The notes: generated by a model not told the origin, from the sequence alone. A stretch of DNA of 64,000 nt from Limibacillus sp. (GCA_037379885.1 JARRJC010000026.1:1-64000); one strand, 5' to 3'. Shown: positions 19,354-28,871, counted from the first letter of the stretch. Made by a program: numbers and translations.

Positions 19354-20393
19354 CAAGCGGCCCCCTGGTCGGAGCCGGGCACGCCGCTGGTGGTCGAATA
19401 CTCCCAATGAAGCTCCTCGTCGGGGTGCAGTTGCTTGCGGATCGCATGAGCCGTCATGGCGGCTTCCGAGAAACCGCAGAGGATCAGCTTCAGCTTGCCT
19501 TCGTAGGTCGCGATGTCACCGATGGCGTAGATGCCGGGCGCGCTGGTCGCGCAGGTGGCGGGCGTGGTCGCCACGTGGTTCTTCTCCAGGTTCAGGCCCC
19601 AGTCGGCGATCGGCCCCAGGTTCATGGAAAGCCCGAAAAAGGGCAGAAGATGGTCGGCCTCAAGGCGGCGTTGCTCGCCTTTCAGGGACTGGGCGATGAC
19701 GGCCTCCAGCTTGCCATCCGTCCCTTCCAGCCCGTGGAGCTGATAGGGAACCACCAGTTCGACGAGGCTTCCCTCCTCGGCCAGCGCGCGCAGCTTGGCG
19801 ACGGAATCGGGGGCGCCGCGAAACTTGTCGCGCCGGTGAATGACGAAGATCTTCTCAGCCACCCCGGCAAGCGAAAGGGTCCAGTCGAGCGCGGAATCGC
19901 CGCCGCCCGCGATCACCACGCGCTTGCCACGGAAGTCCTCGCGCCGCGTCACCATGTAGCGGACCGCGCCGCTCTCCTCATAGTCCTCGATGCCCTCGAT
20001 CGGTGGGCGGTGCGGGCCGAAGGCGCCCACGCCCGCCGCCACGATCACGGCTTGGGCCAGAATCTCCGTGCCTTTGGAGGTGACCAGCGCCCAGCGGCCA
20101 TCGTCCCGCCGCTCCAGCTTCTCCACCCGCTGGCCCAGGTGATAGAGCGGCTCGAAAGGGGCGGCCTGCTGCTTCAAGTGGGCGACAAGGTCGGCGGCCA
20201 TGACCTCGGGCATGCCGGGAATGTCGTAGATCGGTTTCTCGGGATAGAGCGCGGTGCACTGGCCGCCGACGGCGTCCAACGCGTCGATGACCTGGGCCTT
20301 GATGCCCAGCATGCCCAACTCGAAGACGGCGAAGAGGCCGACCGGGCCGGCGCCGATGATGGCGACCTCGGTTTCCTGCGGGCTTGCGGCCAT
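19353..20393 (-). CDS. Ferredoxin/flavodoxin-NADP reductase, thioredoxin reductase-like
   Basis: 346 residues. The FAD motif is IIGAGPVGLFA near residue 11, and the NADP motif VVIAGGGDSALDW lies near 157. There is no CxxC redox pair between them, so it is not a thioredoxin reductase. It fits the TrxR-like ferredoxin-NADP+ reductase (YumC/Fnr2) family, which passes electrons between NADPH and ferredoxin. ATG 20393 (MAASPQETEVAIIG) is chosen because similarity begins there and GGAAGGA precedes it, though the frame opens further upstream. It is coupled by overlap to the SDR gene and divergent from tsaE. Confidence 0.9.
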   Translation of the reverse strand: MAASPQETEVAIIGAGPVGLFAVFELGMLGIKAQVIDALDAVGGQCTALYPEKPIYDIPGMPEVMAADLVAHLKQQAAPFEPLYHLGQRVEKLERRDDGRWALVTSKGTEILAQAVIVAAGVGAFGPHRPPIEGIEDYEESGAVRYMVTRREDFRGKRVVIAGGGDSALDWTLSLAGVAEKIFVIHRRDKFRGAPDSVAKLRALAEEGSLVELVVPYQLHGLEGTDGKLEAVIAQSLKGEQRRLEADHLLPFFGLSMNLGPIADWGLNLEKNHVATTPATCATSAPGIYAIGDIATYEGKLKLILCGFSEAAMTAHAIRKQLHPDEELHWEYSTTSGVPGSDQGAA

Positions 20394-20541
20394 GTCGGTC
20401 CGGTCCTTCCGTTGCGTCTTCGTGGGGCCGTGTGTTCTGCGGGCGGGGCTAAAGATGGCGTCGCGGAGCGGCCTTGGCAAGGCTGGGCCTGGGGCGCTCC
20501 GCCGTTGCGGCGGCGCGGGCGGCGGGGGTAAAAGGCGAGGC

Positions 20542-21063
20542 ATGGAACCCCAGTCGCCACGCCCTGTCCCACCCCCTGAAGTGAACGGCGTCTACCGCTG
20601 CACCGGCGAGGCCGAGACGGCGGCGCTGGCTGCGGCCTTGGCGCCGCTGCTGAGGCCCGGAGACATCCTGGCGCTGAGGGGCGATCTGGGGGCGGGGAAA
20701 ACGGCCTTCGCCCGCGCCCTGCTGAACGCCTTGCCGCACCCGGACGGGACCCGCGGGCCGGAGGAGGTGCCGAGTCCCAGCTTCACGCTTGTTCAGACCT
20801 ACGAACGCGCAGCGGGCCCGGTCTGGCACATCGACCTCTACCGACTGGAACGCCCCGAAGACTGCTGGGAACTGGGCCTGGAGGAGGCCTTCGCCGAGGC
20901 CATCTCCCTGATCGAGTGGCCCGAACGCCTCGGCCCCCTTCTGCCGGAGCATGCCTTGTCCGTACGCATGGAGATTGCCGAGGATTCCAGGCACGTACGC
21001 CTGGAGGGGCCCGACCCCTGGCCCGCACGCCTTGCCGAGGCCGGTCTGACGGCGGCAAGATGA
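20542..21063 (+). CDS. tsaE: tRNA threonylcarbamoyladenosine ATPase TsaE
   Basis: 173 residues. The P-loop GDLGAGKTAFARAL lies near residues 47-60, with SPSFTLVQTY and the HIDLYRLE Walker B-like motif, then LIEWPERL, all hallmarks of TsaE. It supplies ATPase activity to the TsaBD complex that makes t6A37 in ANN-decoding tRNAs. ATG 20542 is taken since family similarity begins soon after. Its stop (21061-21063) overlaps the ATG of a 17-codon mini-ORF where a kinase gene would be expected. Confidence 0.93.
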   Translation: MEPQSPRPVPPPEVNGVYRCTGEAETAALAAALAPLLRPGDILALRGDLGAGKTAFARALLNALPHPDGTRGPEEVPSPSFTLVQTYERAAGPVWHIDLYRLERPEDCWELGLEEAFAEAISLIEWPERLGPLLPEHALSVRMEIAEDSRHVRLEGPDPWPARLAEAGLTAAR

Positions 21064-21113
21064 TCCAGGATAGAAAAGAAAACAGCGTTGAGAGCGAGAC
21101 GGCCCCACGATGA
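21060..21113 (+). pseudogene. 17-codon ORF bridging tsaE and murU; possible amgK remnant
   Basis: ATG at 21060 overlaps the tsaE stop (ATGA) and the frame ends TGA at 21111-21113, which overlaps the next ATG at 21110 (ATGA). The product begins MIQDRKENSVE and is 17 residues. In many alphaproteobacteria a kinase gene (amgK) fills exactly this slot with such coupled ends. One reading is therefore that the interior of amgK was deleted in frame, leaving its first and last codons. It could instead be a chance spacer ORF that keeps ribosomes coupled. No kinase motif survives. Confidence 0.35.
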
Positions 21114-21889
21114 CCGGAAAGACGACCGATTCCCCCGAAGCACAGCAGCCCGTCGCCGGGCTTCCGAAGAAGGCCATGGTGCTCTGCGCGGGCCTGGGAA
21201 AGCGCATGCGGCCGCTGACCGATAGCACGCCCAAGCCGCTCCTGGCGCTGCGCGGCCGTTCGCTGGTCGACCGTATCCTGGACCGGCTGGTCGAGGCGGG
21301 CGTGGAAGAGGCGGTGGTCAACCTCCATTACCTGGGCGAGCAGCTCGAAGCGCAGCTTTCCAAAAGGACGGACATCGAGGTCGTCTTCTCCTGGGAGCGG
21401 GAAGAGATACTGGAGACCGGCGGCGGGGCCAAGAAGGCGCTGCCGCTGCTGGGGGCGGAGCCCTTCTTCCTGATCAATGGAGATGTCCTCTGGTTGAACG
21501 GGCTCAGGTCCGCGCTCTCGCGCATGGCGACCAAGTGGGACGCGGAGGCGATGGACCTGCTCTTGCTGTTGCATCCGACCGCCTACGCCATCGGCTACAA
21601 CGGGCCGGGCGACTTCATGATGGACCAGCTGGGCCGCCTGCTGCGGCGCAGGGAACGCCAAGTCTCGCCCTTCGTCTTCGCCGGGGTCCAGATCGTCAAG
21701 CCGGAGGTCTTCGAGAACACGCCGGACGGCCCCTTCTCCATGAACGTGATCTTCGACCGGGCGCAGGAGGCCGAGCGGCTCTATGGCTTGCGCCATGACG
21801 GCGAGTGGTTCCACATCGGAACGCCGCCCGACCTGAAGCGCGCCGAGGCGCAGCTTCACCACATGGAATTCCACACGGTCCAGCGATGA
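21110..21889 (+). CDS. murU: MurNAc-1-phosphate uridylyltransferase-like nucleotidyltransferase
   Basis: 259 residues. The nucleotidyltransferase signature AGLGKRMRPLT...PKPLL lies near residues 26-45, with FFLINGDVLW carrying the metal-binding Asp and GEWFHIGTPPDL at the end. Position between tsaE and addB points to MurU/AmgU, which converts MurNAc-1-phosphate and UTP to UDP-MurNAc in cell wall recycling. Sequence alone would also allow a mannose-1-phosphate guanylyltransferase. The kinase that should feed it (AmgK) is missing from its normal place. The stop overlaps addB by four bases. Confidence 0.8.
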   Translation: MTGKTTDSPEAQQPVAGLPKKAMVLCAGLGKRMRPLTDSTPKPLLALRGRSLVDRILDRLVEAGVEEAVVNLHYLGEQLEAQLSKRTDIEVVFSWEREEILETGGGAKKALPLLGAEPFFLINGDVLWLNGLRSALSRMATKWDAEAMDLLLLLHPTAYAIGYNGPGDFMMDQLGRLLRRRERQVSPFVFAGVQIVKPEVFENTPDGPFSMNVIFDRAQEAERLYGLRHDGEWFHIGTPPDLKRAEAQLHHMEFHTVQR

Positions 21890-24800
21890 AGGTCTTCACC
21901 CTGCCCAGCGAGCTGCCCTTCGCCGATACGCTGGCGGGGGAGCTCTGCAAGCGTGCAGGCGACGATCCGCAGTATCTGGCCGGCCACCTCATCCTGCTGC
22001 CCAACCGGCGCGCCTGCCGGGGGCTGCGCGAGGCCTTCTTGCGCCAGAGCAACGGCCGCCCGCTGCTCCTGCCGCGCATGCTGGCGACCGGCGACACCGA
22101 GGAAGAAGAGCTTCTGCTGAGCGACCCGCTCGCCCTGCCCGATGAGGCCGGAGCGGCCCTGCCCGAGGCCATCGACCAGCACGAACGGCTCTTCATTCTC
22201 TCCACCCTGGTCGAACAATGGCGGCTGAAGGTCGAGGGCGAGGCCTCTCCCGCCCATAACCTGCGCCTTGCCCGCGAACTGGCCCGCCTGCTGGATCAGG
22301 TGGAACGAGAGGGGCTGAGCTTCGACAAGCTCGAAGACCTGGTGCCCGAGGAGTTCTCCGAACATTGGCAGAAAACCCTGACCTTCCTAGAGATCGTCAC
22401 CGGAGCCTGGCCCGCCCTGGAGCGCGAACGCGGTGTCGCCTCCAAGGCGCGGCGCGAACGCCTGCTGATCGAATGGCAGGCCGAGGCCTGGCGCCGCTCG
22501 CCGCCCGCCTTTCCGGTGATCGCCGCGGGCACGACCGGCTCCATGCCCGCGCCCCGCAAGCTGATCGCCGTGGTGGCGGGGCTGCCGCAGGGCGAGGTGA
22601 TCCTGCCCAATCTCGACCTGGAGGCCGACGAGGACGCGTGGGAGGCCATCGCCGCCGACCAGAGCCATCCGCAGTTCGGCATGGCGCTGCTGTTGAAGGA
22701 GATGGGGCTGGAGCGCCGCAAGGTGAAACCCTGGCTGCCGGAATCCGACGGCCCCTTGGCGGCAAGGCGGCGGATCGTGGCCGAAGCGCTGCGGCCCGCT
22801 CCGCAGACCGCGCGTTGGATGGAGCGGGCCTTCCGCTTTCCCGCCGGGCAGGTGACGGCGGCCTTCGAATCGGTCGCGCGCATCGACTGCGCCAGCGAGC
22901 AGGAAGAGGCGACGGTGATCGCCCTTGCGCTGCGCCAGACCCTTGAGACCTCAGGCAAGACCGGCGCCCTGGTGACCCCTGACCGGAACCTCGCACAGCG
23001 CGTGGCGGTCGAGCTGCGGCGCTGGGGTATCGAGATAGATGATTCCGGCGGCGTGCCGCTGAAGGACACCGCTGTCGGCGGCTACCTGCGCCTCGTCGCG
23101 CGCCTGCTGTCGGAAGGGCCCAGCGCCCTCAATCTTTTGGCCGCCTTGAAGCACCCGCTGGTGCGCGGCGGCAGCGCCGAGGGAGAGTTCAGGCTGCGGC
23201 TGCGCGACTTCGAGCGTCTGGTCCTGCGCGGTCCCGCGCCGAAACCCGACCTACCGACCTTGCGCGCGCTTCTGGAAGACGCGCGTAAGGACGCGCGGGA
23301 GGGGGCCGACAAGGAGGCGCTGGACCGCCTCGTTCCCTGGTTCGAGGAGCTGGCGAAGCTCCTGCGCCCGGCGGTTCTGGAGCACTACCAGAAGCAGCCG
23401 CTTTCGGTGCTTCTGGAGCTGCATCTGCGTCTTGCCGAGGATCTGGCCTCAAGCGGCGACACGCCGGGCGCAGCCCGGCTCTGGCGCGGCGAGGACGGCG
23501 ACCAGTCGGCGAAGCTGCTGCGCGGCTTGATGGAGGGCGCGGGCCAGCACCCAGAGGTCCGGGTCGGCGCCTACGCCGATCTCTTCGACGGTCTGCTGGA
23601 GGAAGAGAGCGTGCGGCGTCCCTACGCGCTCCACCCGCGGCTCTTCATCTGGGGCACGGTCGAGGCCCGGCTGGAGCGCGCCGACCTGATGATCCTGGGC
23701 GGGCTCAACGAGGGCGCCTGGCCCAAGGAAACGCAGCCCAGCCCCTGGATGAGCCGGCCCATGGCCGAACGCTTCGGCCTGCCGCTGCCCGAACGCAAGA
23801 TCGGACTGTCGGCCCATGACTTCGCGCAGGCGCTGGGCGCGGGCGAGGTGCTGATGACCCGCGCGGATCGCGTGGAGGGCACGCCCAGCGTCCCCGCCCG
23901 CTGGCTGCTGCGCCTCAACGCCTTTCTGCAGGCCGTGGGCGCGCCCGCGAACCTGCTGGAGGAGAAGGCCGCGCAGTGGAAGCACTGGGCGCGCAGCCTG
24001 GACCAGCCGGAGGGCGCGCCGCAGCCCTGCGCCGCCCCTGAGCCCTGTCCGCCCGCCGCCGCCCGGCCGAAGCGCGCCTCGGTCACGGATGTCGAGCGGC
24101 TGCAGCGCGACCCCTATGCCTTCTATGCCAAGAACGTGCTGAAGCTGAAGGCGCTCGACCCGCTGGAAGCGGACGTCACCGCAGCCGAGCGCGGCACCGG
24201 CGTGCATGACGTGCTGGAGAACTTCTGCAAGGCCTTTCCCGACGTCCTTCCGGCGGAGGCCGATGAGGCGCTGCGCGATGCCTTCGCCGATCTCAGCAGC
24301 AGGCTGGACCGGCGGCCCAGCCAGGGTGTCCTCTGGGCGCCGCGTCTGGCGCGGATCGCCGATTGGGTCCTGTCGGCAGAGCGCGCGCGCCGCGAGGAGA
24401 TCGCCACGATCTATGCCGAGCGCTGGGGCAGGATGAAGCTGCCGGGCCTGGAGGACTTCGAGCTCTTCGGCAAGGCCGACCGGCTGGAGCGGTTGGTGGG
24501 CGGCGGCTACCGGGTGCTCGACTACAAGACGGGCGGCGTCCCCTCGGCGGCGGAGGTGAAGGATGGGCGCGCCCCTCAGCTCGTCCTGGAAGCCGCCATG
24601 CTGCGCGCCGGCGGGTTCGAGGGGCTGGAGCCCGGCGGGGAGGTGGCGGCGCTGGTCTATTGGCAGCTCTCCGGACTGCGTAAGGCGGGCGCCGAGATCA
24701 GCATCGAGTTGAGCGCCGCGGAGATCGACGAGCAACTCGCGGGCCTCACCGGTCTCATCGCCCACTTCCTGGACCCGAAGGAGCCTTTCCGCGCCTATCC

Positions 24801-24894
24801 GCGCCCGACCCACGCGCTGCGCTACAACGACTATGCGCACCTCGCCCGCATCAAGGAGTGGGCGGGCGATGTGGAGGAGGCCTGGACACCGTGA
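21886..24894 (+). CDS. addB: Double-strand break repair protein AddB
   Basis: 1002 residues, normal for alphaproteobacterial AddB. The N-terminal degenerate helicase half has LLPNRRACRGLREAF in the P-loop area, lacking a true Walker A. The C-terminal RecB-like nuclease domain ends around residue 880 with VLDYKTGG, the nuclease catalytic core. No iron-sulfur Cys set is apparent. With AddA it resects double-strand ends to load RecA. ATG 21886 overlaps the murU stop (ATGA), and its own stop overlaps the GTG start of addA (GTGA), so murU-addB-addA are tightly coupled. Confidence 0.95.
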   Translation: MKVFTLPSELPFADTLAGELCKRAGDDPQYLAGHLILLPNRRACRGLREAFLRQSNGRPLLLPRMLATGDTEEEELLLSDPLALPDEAGAALPEAIDQHERLFILSTLVEQWRLKVEGEASPAHNLRLARELARLLDQVEREGLSFDKLEDLVPEEFSEHWQKTLTFLEIVTGAWPALERERGVASKARRERLLIEWQAEAWRRSPPAFPVIAAGTTGSMPAPRKLIAVVAGLPQGEVILPNLDLEADEDAWEAIAADQSHPQFGMALLLKEMGLERRKVKPWLPESDGPLAARRRIVAEALRPAPQTARWMERAFRFPAGQVTAAFESVARIDCASEQEEATVIALALRQTLETSGKTGALVTPDRNLAQRVAVELRRWGIEIDDSGGVPLKDTAVGGYLRLVARLLSEGPSALNLLAALKHPLVRGGSAEGEFRLRLRDFERLVLRGPAPKPDLPTLRALLEDARKDAREGADKEALDRLVPWFEELAKLLRPAVLEHYQKQPLSVLLELHLRLAEDLASSGDTPGAARLWRGEDGDQSAKLLRGLMEGAGQHPEVRVGAYADLFDGLLEEESVRRPYALHPRLFIWGTVEARLERADLMILGGLNEGAWPKETQPSPWMSRPMAERFGLPLPERKIGLSAHDFAQALGAGEVLMTRADRVEGTPSVPARWLLRLNAFLQAVGAPANLLEEKAAQWKHWARSLDQPEGAPQPCAAPEPCPPAAARPKRASVTDVERLQRDPYAFYAKNVLKLKALDPLEADVTAAERGTGVHDVLENFCKAFPDVLPAEADEALRDAFADLSSRLDRRPSQGVLWAPRLARIADWVLSAERARREEIATIYAERWGRMKLPGLEDFELFGKADRLERLVGGGYRVLDYKTGGVPSAAEVKDGRAPQLVLEAAMLRAGGFEGLEPGGEVAALVYWQLSGLRKAGAEISIELSAAEIDEQLAGLTGLIAHFLDPKEPFRAYPRPTHALRYNDYAHLARIKEWAGDVEEAWTP

Positions 24895-27800
24895 GCGCCA
24901 CCGAGCCCCTCAACGAGGACTACCGCCGCACGGTCGAGAACCAGCGTCTCGCCGCCGACCCGAGGTACTCCGCTTGGGTCGGCGCCTCGGCGGGCAGCGG
25001 CAAGACCCGGGTCCTGAGCGACCGGGTGCTGCGTCTCCTGCTGGCCGAGGGCGACCCGACCCGCATCCTCTGCCTCACCTTCACCAAGGCCGCCGCGGCG
25101 GAGATGGAGCGGCGCATCGCCGAGCGGCTCGCCGAGTGGACGGCGCTCAGCGACGCCGCGCTCGATAAGCAGCTGAAAGAGCTCCTGGGCGAGGACGATC
25201 CGAGCGAAGAGCGGCGCTCCGCGGCGCGCAGCCTCTTCGCCAAGATGCTGGACGCGCCGGGCGGCCTCAAGATCCAGACGATCCACTCCTTCTGCCAATC
25301 GGTGCTGGCGCGCTTTCCCCTGGAGGCGGGCGTGACGCCGAACTTCGAGACGCTGGACGAGAACAGCGCGCTGGAGAAACTGCGCGAGGCGCGCGAGGAC
25401 GTACTGGCGAACGTGGCCTCTCAGCGCGCGCTGGCCGAGGCGCTGCCCGATCTGGTGAGTTACATCGGCGATGCCGATTTCGCCAAGCTGGTCAATCAGC
25501 TTATCGCCGCGCACGGCCGCCTGCGCAGCGGCGTGGAGCGCCTGGGTACGCTCGATTTCGCCGAGGAGGCGCTCTATCAGCGCCTGGACCTGCCGCCGAA
25601 GGTCCGCCCGGAGTCGATCGCCGCCCGCGCGCGGGAAATGGGCGAGGCGCGCGAAGGCGACCTGCTCATGGCCGCCGGGGTGCTGGCGGAGAGCAACGAC
25701 ACGGACAAGGCGAACGCGGCCCTGATCCGCGCCGGTCTCGCCAAGGCGGCCTGGGCGCTGGACGACTTCCTCACCTATTCCAACGGCTTCCTGACGGCCA
25801 AGGGCGAACGCCAGAAGCGCTCCCCCTCGGCGCAGATCAAGAGGGACCGTCCGGAGATCGAAGAGATCCTGGGGGCCGAAGCCGAACGCCTCATCGCCGA
25901 ACGCCAGCGCTACTTCGCGGCCCTGGAGGCGCGGCTTTCCATCGGCCTGCTGCGCATGGCCTATCACACGCTGGACGCTTACGAGCGGCTGAAGGCGGCG
26001 GCGGCCGCGCTCGACTTCGACGACCAGATCGCCAAGGCGCAGAAGCTGCTGTCGTCGCCGGGCCTGCCGTCCTGGGTGCTCTACAAGCTGGATGGCGGCC
26101 TCGACCATCTGCTGGTCGACGAGGCGCAGGACACCAGCCCGGAGCAGTGGGACATCATCGGCGCGCTGGTGACCGAGTTCTTCGAAGGCGAGTCCGCCGC
26201 CGAGGAGCGGCGCAGCCCCGAGCTGCCCAAGCGCAGCCTCTTTACCGTGGGCGATCCCAAGCAGTCGATCTATGGCTTTCAGGGCGCGCGCCCCGACCTC
26301 TTCGCCAAGAAGCGCGAGCAGTACAAGAAGCTGGCCGACGCCGCCGGGGTGGACCTGATCCGGGTGCCGCTCAACATGTCCTTCCGCTCGACGCGCGCCG
26401 TGCTGCAGGCCGTCGATGCGGTCTTCGCCCCGCCGGAAAAGCACAAGGGCGTGGTCTTCGACGAGGACTGGCAGGAGCATGCGGCCTTCCGCAAGGGCGA
26501 CGCCGGCAGCGTGGACCTCTGGCAGACCATCGACCCGGAGGAGGAGAAGGAACAGCACAACCTTTGGGAGCCCGCCAGGCAGCAGTTCGAGGCCGAGAAG
26601 CCCCGCCGGACCCTGGCCGCGGTCCTGGCCGAGCGCATCTGGCGCATGACCTCGGACCCGGCGGGCGCGCAGGACCCGGAATCCCAGCTTCGCTCGCAGG
26701 AGCGCCGCCTCAGGCCCGGCGACATCATGGTGCTGGTCCGCCGCCGCAACGCCTTCGTGACGGAACTGGTGCGCGAGCTGAAGGCGCTCGAGGTGCCGGT
26801 GACCGGCGTCGACCGCATGAAGCTGATGGATCAGCTCGCCATCATGGATCTGGTGGCGCTGGGTCAGGTGCTGCTGCTGCCCGAAGACGATCTGACCCTG
26901 GCCGCCGTGCTGAAAAGCCCGCTGATCGGCCTGGAGGAAGACGAGCTGTTCGAGCTGGCCTACGACCGCAAGGGCGCGAGCCTGTGGGAGCGCCTGCGCC
27001 GCAAGAGCGCCAGCAAACCCTCCTTCGCCGCCGCCTGGCGCTTCCTGGAGGCCGAGCACAACCGCGAGGGCTTCGAGAGCGCCTATCAGTTCTATGGCCG
27101 CATCCTGGGGGCCGAGGGCGGGCGTCAGCGCATGCTGGCGCGCCTGGGGCCGGAGGCGGAGGACCCGCTGGACGAGTTCCTGTCCCTGGCGCAGGAGCAT
27201 GCGCGGCTGCACCCGCCCAGCCTTCAGGGTTTCCTGCACTGGTTGGCGCAGGACGACCGGCAGGTGAAGCGCGACCTGGAACAGGGCGCCAACGCCGTGC
27301 GGATCATGACGGCCCACGCCGCCAAGGGCCTGCAGGCGCCCATGGTGATCCTGCCCGACACCCTGGGCGCAAAGCGCACCGCGCGGGAGATGCTCTGGAC
27401 CGAAGACCCGGAGGAGGGCGGCCAGGGCGGCCCCGCGCTGCCGCTCTTCCCGCTCGCCAAGGGCGAACGCAGCGCGCTGGCCGGTGAGACGGCCCGCGCG
27501 ATGGAGGAGCGGGAGGCCGAGGAGCGCCGCCGCCTGCTCTATGTCGCCATGACCCGCGCCGAGGACCGCCTGATCGTCTGCGGCTGGCGCGGCGAGCGCG
27601 ACGACCTGGAGGAGGCCTGGTACAGCCATGTCCAGCAGGGCTTCGAGCGTTTGGCGGAATCGGGCGCCACCATCGAGGAGATCGAGGTGGAGGCCCCGCG
27701 CCAGGGCGTGACCCTCTCCGCGCGCCGCCTCTCCTGCCCGCAGAGCGAGCCGGTCAAGAAGAAGGAGAAGGCGGCGGCCGGGGCGGCCCTCGACCCGCTT

Positions 27801-28415
27801 CCGGATTGGGCGCGCTCCGGCGAAGCGCCGGTCGAGCCGACGCCCACGAAGCCGCTTCAGCCCTCGCGCCCCAGCGCGCCGGAGCCCGCCAGCCTCTCGC
27901 CGCTGGGCGAGGAGCAGGCCTGGCGCTTCAAGCGCGGCAACCTCGTCCACCGTCTGCTCCAGACCCTGCCGGACCTGCCGGAGGCGGACTGGGCGGCGGC
28001 GGCGGCGCGCTTCCTCGGCCAGCGGGTCCACGGGCTTTCCGCCGCGCAGGCCGCGGACCTGACGACGGAGACGCTGGGCGTTCTGCGCGCGCCGGAGCTG
28101 GCCGGACTCTTCGGCCCGGGCAGCCGCGCCGAGGCACCGGTCGGCGGCGTGATCGGGACCCGCAGCGTTTCCGGCCAGGTCGACCGTCTTCTGGTGACGC
28201 CGGAGGAGATCAAGATCATCGACTACAAGACCAACCGCCCCGCGCCCGAGACGGAGGCGGAGGTGCCGGAGGTCTACCTGAGCCAGATGGCCAGCTACCG
28301 CGCGCTTCTGCGGGCGATCTACCCGGACCGGCCGGTCACCTGCTACCTGCTCTGGACCGAAGCGCCGCGATTGATGCAGATCAGTGAAAGGACCTTGGAC
28401 GCGCATTCACCTTGA
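24891..28415 (+). CDS. addA: Double-strand break repair helicase AddA
   Basis: 1174 residues. UvrD-type helicase motifs are visible: Walker A ASAGSGKTRVL near residue 26, LTFTKAAAAEM, the DExx-type LLVDEAQDTS, GDPKQSIYGFQGA, and VAMTRAED late in the helicase part. The C-terminal nuclease domain contains IIDYKTNRP. The GTG at 24891 is chosen because it overlaps the addB stop and because similarity begins with it; the frame is open slightly further upstream. AddA is the 3'-5' motor and one of the two nucleases of the AddAB complex. Confidence 0.95.
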   Translation: MSATEPLNEDYRRTVENQRLAADPRYSAWVGASAGSGKTRVLSDRVLRLLLAEGDPTRILCLTFTKAAAAEMERRIAERLAEWTALSDAALDKQLKELLGEDDPSEERRSAARSLFAKMLDAPGGLKIQTIHSFCQSVLARFPLEAGVTPNFETLDENSALEKLREAREDVLANVASQRALAEALPDLVSYIGDADFAKLVNQLIAAHGRLRSGVERLGTLDFAEEALYQRLDLPPKVRPESIAARAREMGEAREGDLLMAAGVLAESNDTDKANAALIRAGLAKAAWALDDFLTYSNGFLTAKGERQKRSPSAQIKRDRPEIEEILGAEAERLIAERQRYFAALEARLSIGLLRMAYHTLDAYERLKAAAAALDFDDQIAKAQKLLSSPGLPSWVLYKLDGGLDHLLVDEAQDTSPEQWDIIGALVTEFFEGESAAEERRSPELPKRSLFTVGDPKQSIYGFQGARPDLFAKKREQYKKLADAAGVDLIRVPLNMSFRSTRAVLQAVDAVFAPPEKHKGVVFDEDWQEHAAFRKGDAGSVDLWQTIDPEEEKEQHNLWEPARQQFEAEKPRRTLAAVLAERIWRMTSDPAGAQDPESQLRSQERRLRPGDIMVLVRRRNAFVTELVRELKALEVPVTGVDRMKLMDQLAIMDLVALGQVLLLPEDDLTLAAVLKSPLIGLEEDELFELAYDRKGASLWERLRRKSASKPSFAAAWRFLEAEHNREGFESAYQFYGRILGAEGGRQRMLARLGPEAEDPLDEFLSLAQEHARLHPPSLQGFLHWLAQDDRQVKRDLEQGANAVRIMTAHAAKGLQAPMVILPDTLGAKRTAREMLWTEDPEEGGQGGPALPLFPLAKGERSALAGETARAMEEREAEERRRLLYVAMTRAEDRLIVCGWRGERDDLEEAWYSHVQQGFERLAESGATIEEIEVEAPRQGVTLSARRLSCPQSEPVKKKEKAAAGAALDPLPDWARSGEAPVEPTPTKPLQPSRPSAPEPASLSPLGEEQAWRFKRGNLVHRLLQTLPDLPEADWAAAAARFLGQRVHGLSAAQAADLTTETLGVLRAPELAGLFGPGSRAEAPVGGVIGTRSVSGQVDRLLVTPEEIKIIDYKTNRPAPETEAEVPEVYLSQMASYRALLRAIYPDRPVTCYLLWTEAPRLMQISERTLDAHSP

Positions 28416-28441
28416 CGCTTCCGGGGGGGCGTTTCTATATG
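28412..28441 (+). promoter_or_regulatory. Sigma-70 promoter for trxA
   Basis: TTGACG (28412-28417) and TATATG (28436-28441) are spaced by 18 bases, overlapping the addA stop. Transcription would start near 28448 and cross the hairpin at 28467-28496 before trxA. Confidence 0.6.
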
Positions 28442-28466
28442 TCAGGGGAACGTGAAAAGAACCTTT

Positions 28467-28496
28467 CGGCCCCGCCAGACCGGCGGCCGTTTTTTT
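28467..28496 (+). terminator. Terminator-like hairpin in the trxA leader
   Basis: CCGCC (28472-28476) pairs with GGCGG (28482-28486) and CGG (28467-28469) with CCG (28487-28489), leaving a two-base bulge; seven Ts follow. It can end addA transcripts. Because the likely trxA promoter lies upstream of it, it might also attenuate trxA. Confidence 0.65.
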
Positions 28497-28522
28497 AACG
28501 AAGGACCAAGAGGGAAACGCTG

Positions 28523-28843
28523 ATGACCACGACGAAAGTCACCGACGGCAGCTTCGACGCCGATGTCCTCAAGGCCTCCGGCCCCGTTGTCGTCGACTTC
28601 TGGGCCGAGTGGTGCGGCCCCTGCAAGTCGATCGGCCCGGCCCTGGAGGAGATCGCCTCCGAGAAGGAAGGCAAGGTCACCATCGCCAAGCTGAACATCG
28701 ACGAGAACCCGCAGACGCCCCAGAAGTACGGCGTGCGCGGCATCCCGACCCTGATGCTCTTCAAGGACGGCCAGGTCGCCGCCACCAAGGTCGGCGCGCT
28801 GCCCAAGCAGCAGCTGATGGAGTGGGTCGAACAGAACATGTAA
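28523..28843 (+). CDS. trxA: Thioredoxin
   Basis: 106 residues, classical thioredoxin size. The active site WAEWCGPCK is at about residues 27-35 and the cis-Pro loop GIPTLMLF near 73-80. It is a general cytoplasmic disulfide reductant, recycled by thioredoxin reductase. ATG 28523 follows GAGGGAAA. The gene is flanked by a hairpin with seven Ts before it and a strong terminator after it, so it is probably a single-gene unit with its own promoter. It converges with folC. Confidence 0.96.
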   Translation: MTTTKVTDGSFDADVLKASGPVVVDFWAEWCGPCKSIGPALEEIASEKEGKVTIAKLNIDENPQTPQKYGVRGIPTLMLFKDGQVAATKVGALPKQQLMEWVEQNM

Positions 28844-28871
28844 CGCCCTCCCCCACCAGGGGACTGAGACG

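Noticed and set aside
24831-28406. Long minus-strand ORF opposite addA
   Set aside because: Antisense shadow; addA on the plus strand carries all helicase and nuclease motifs.
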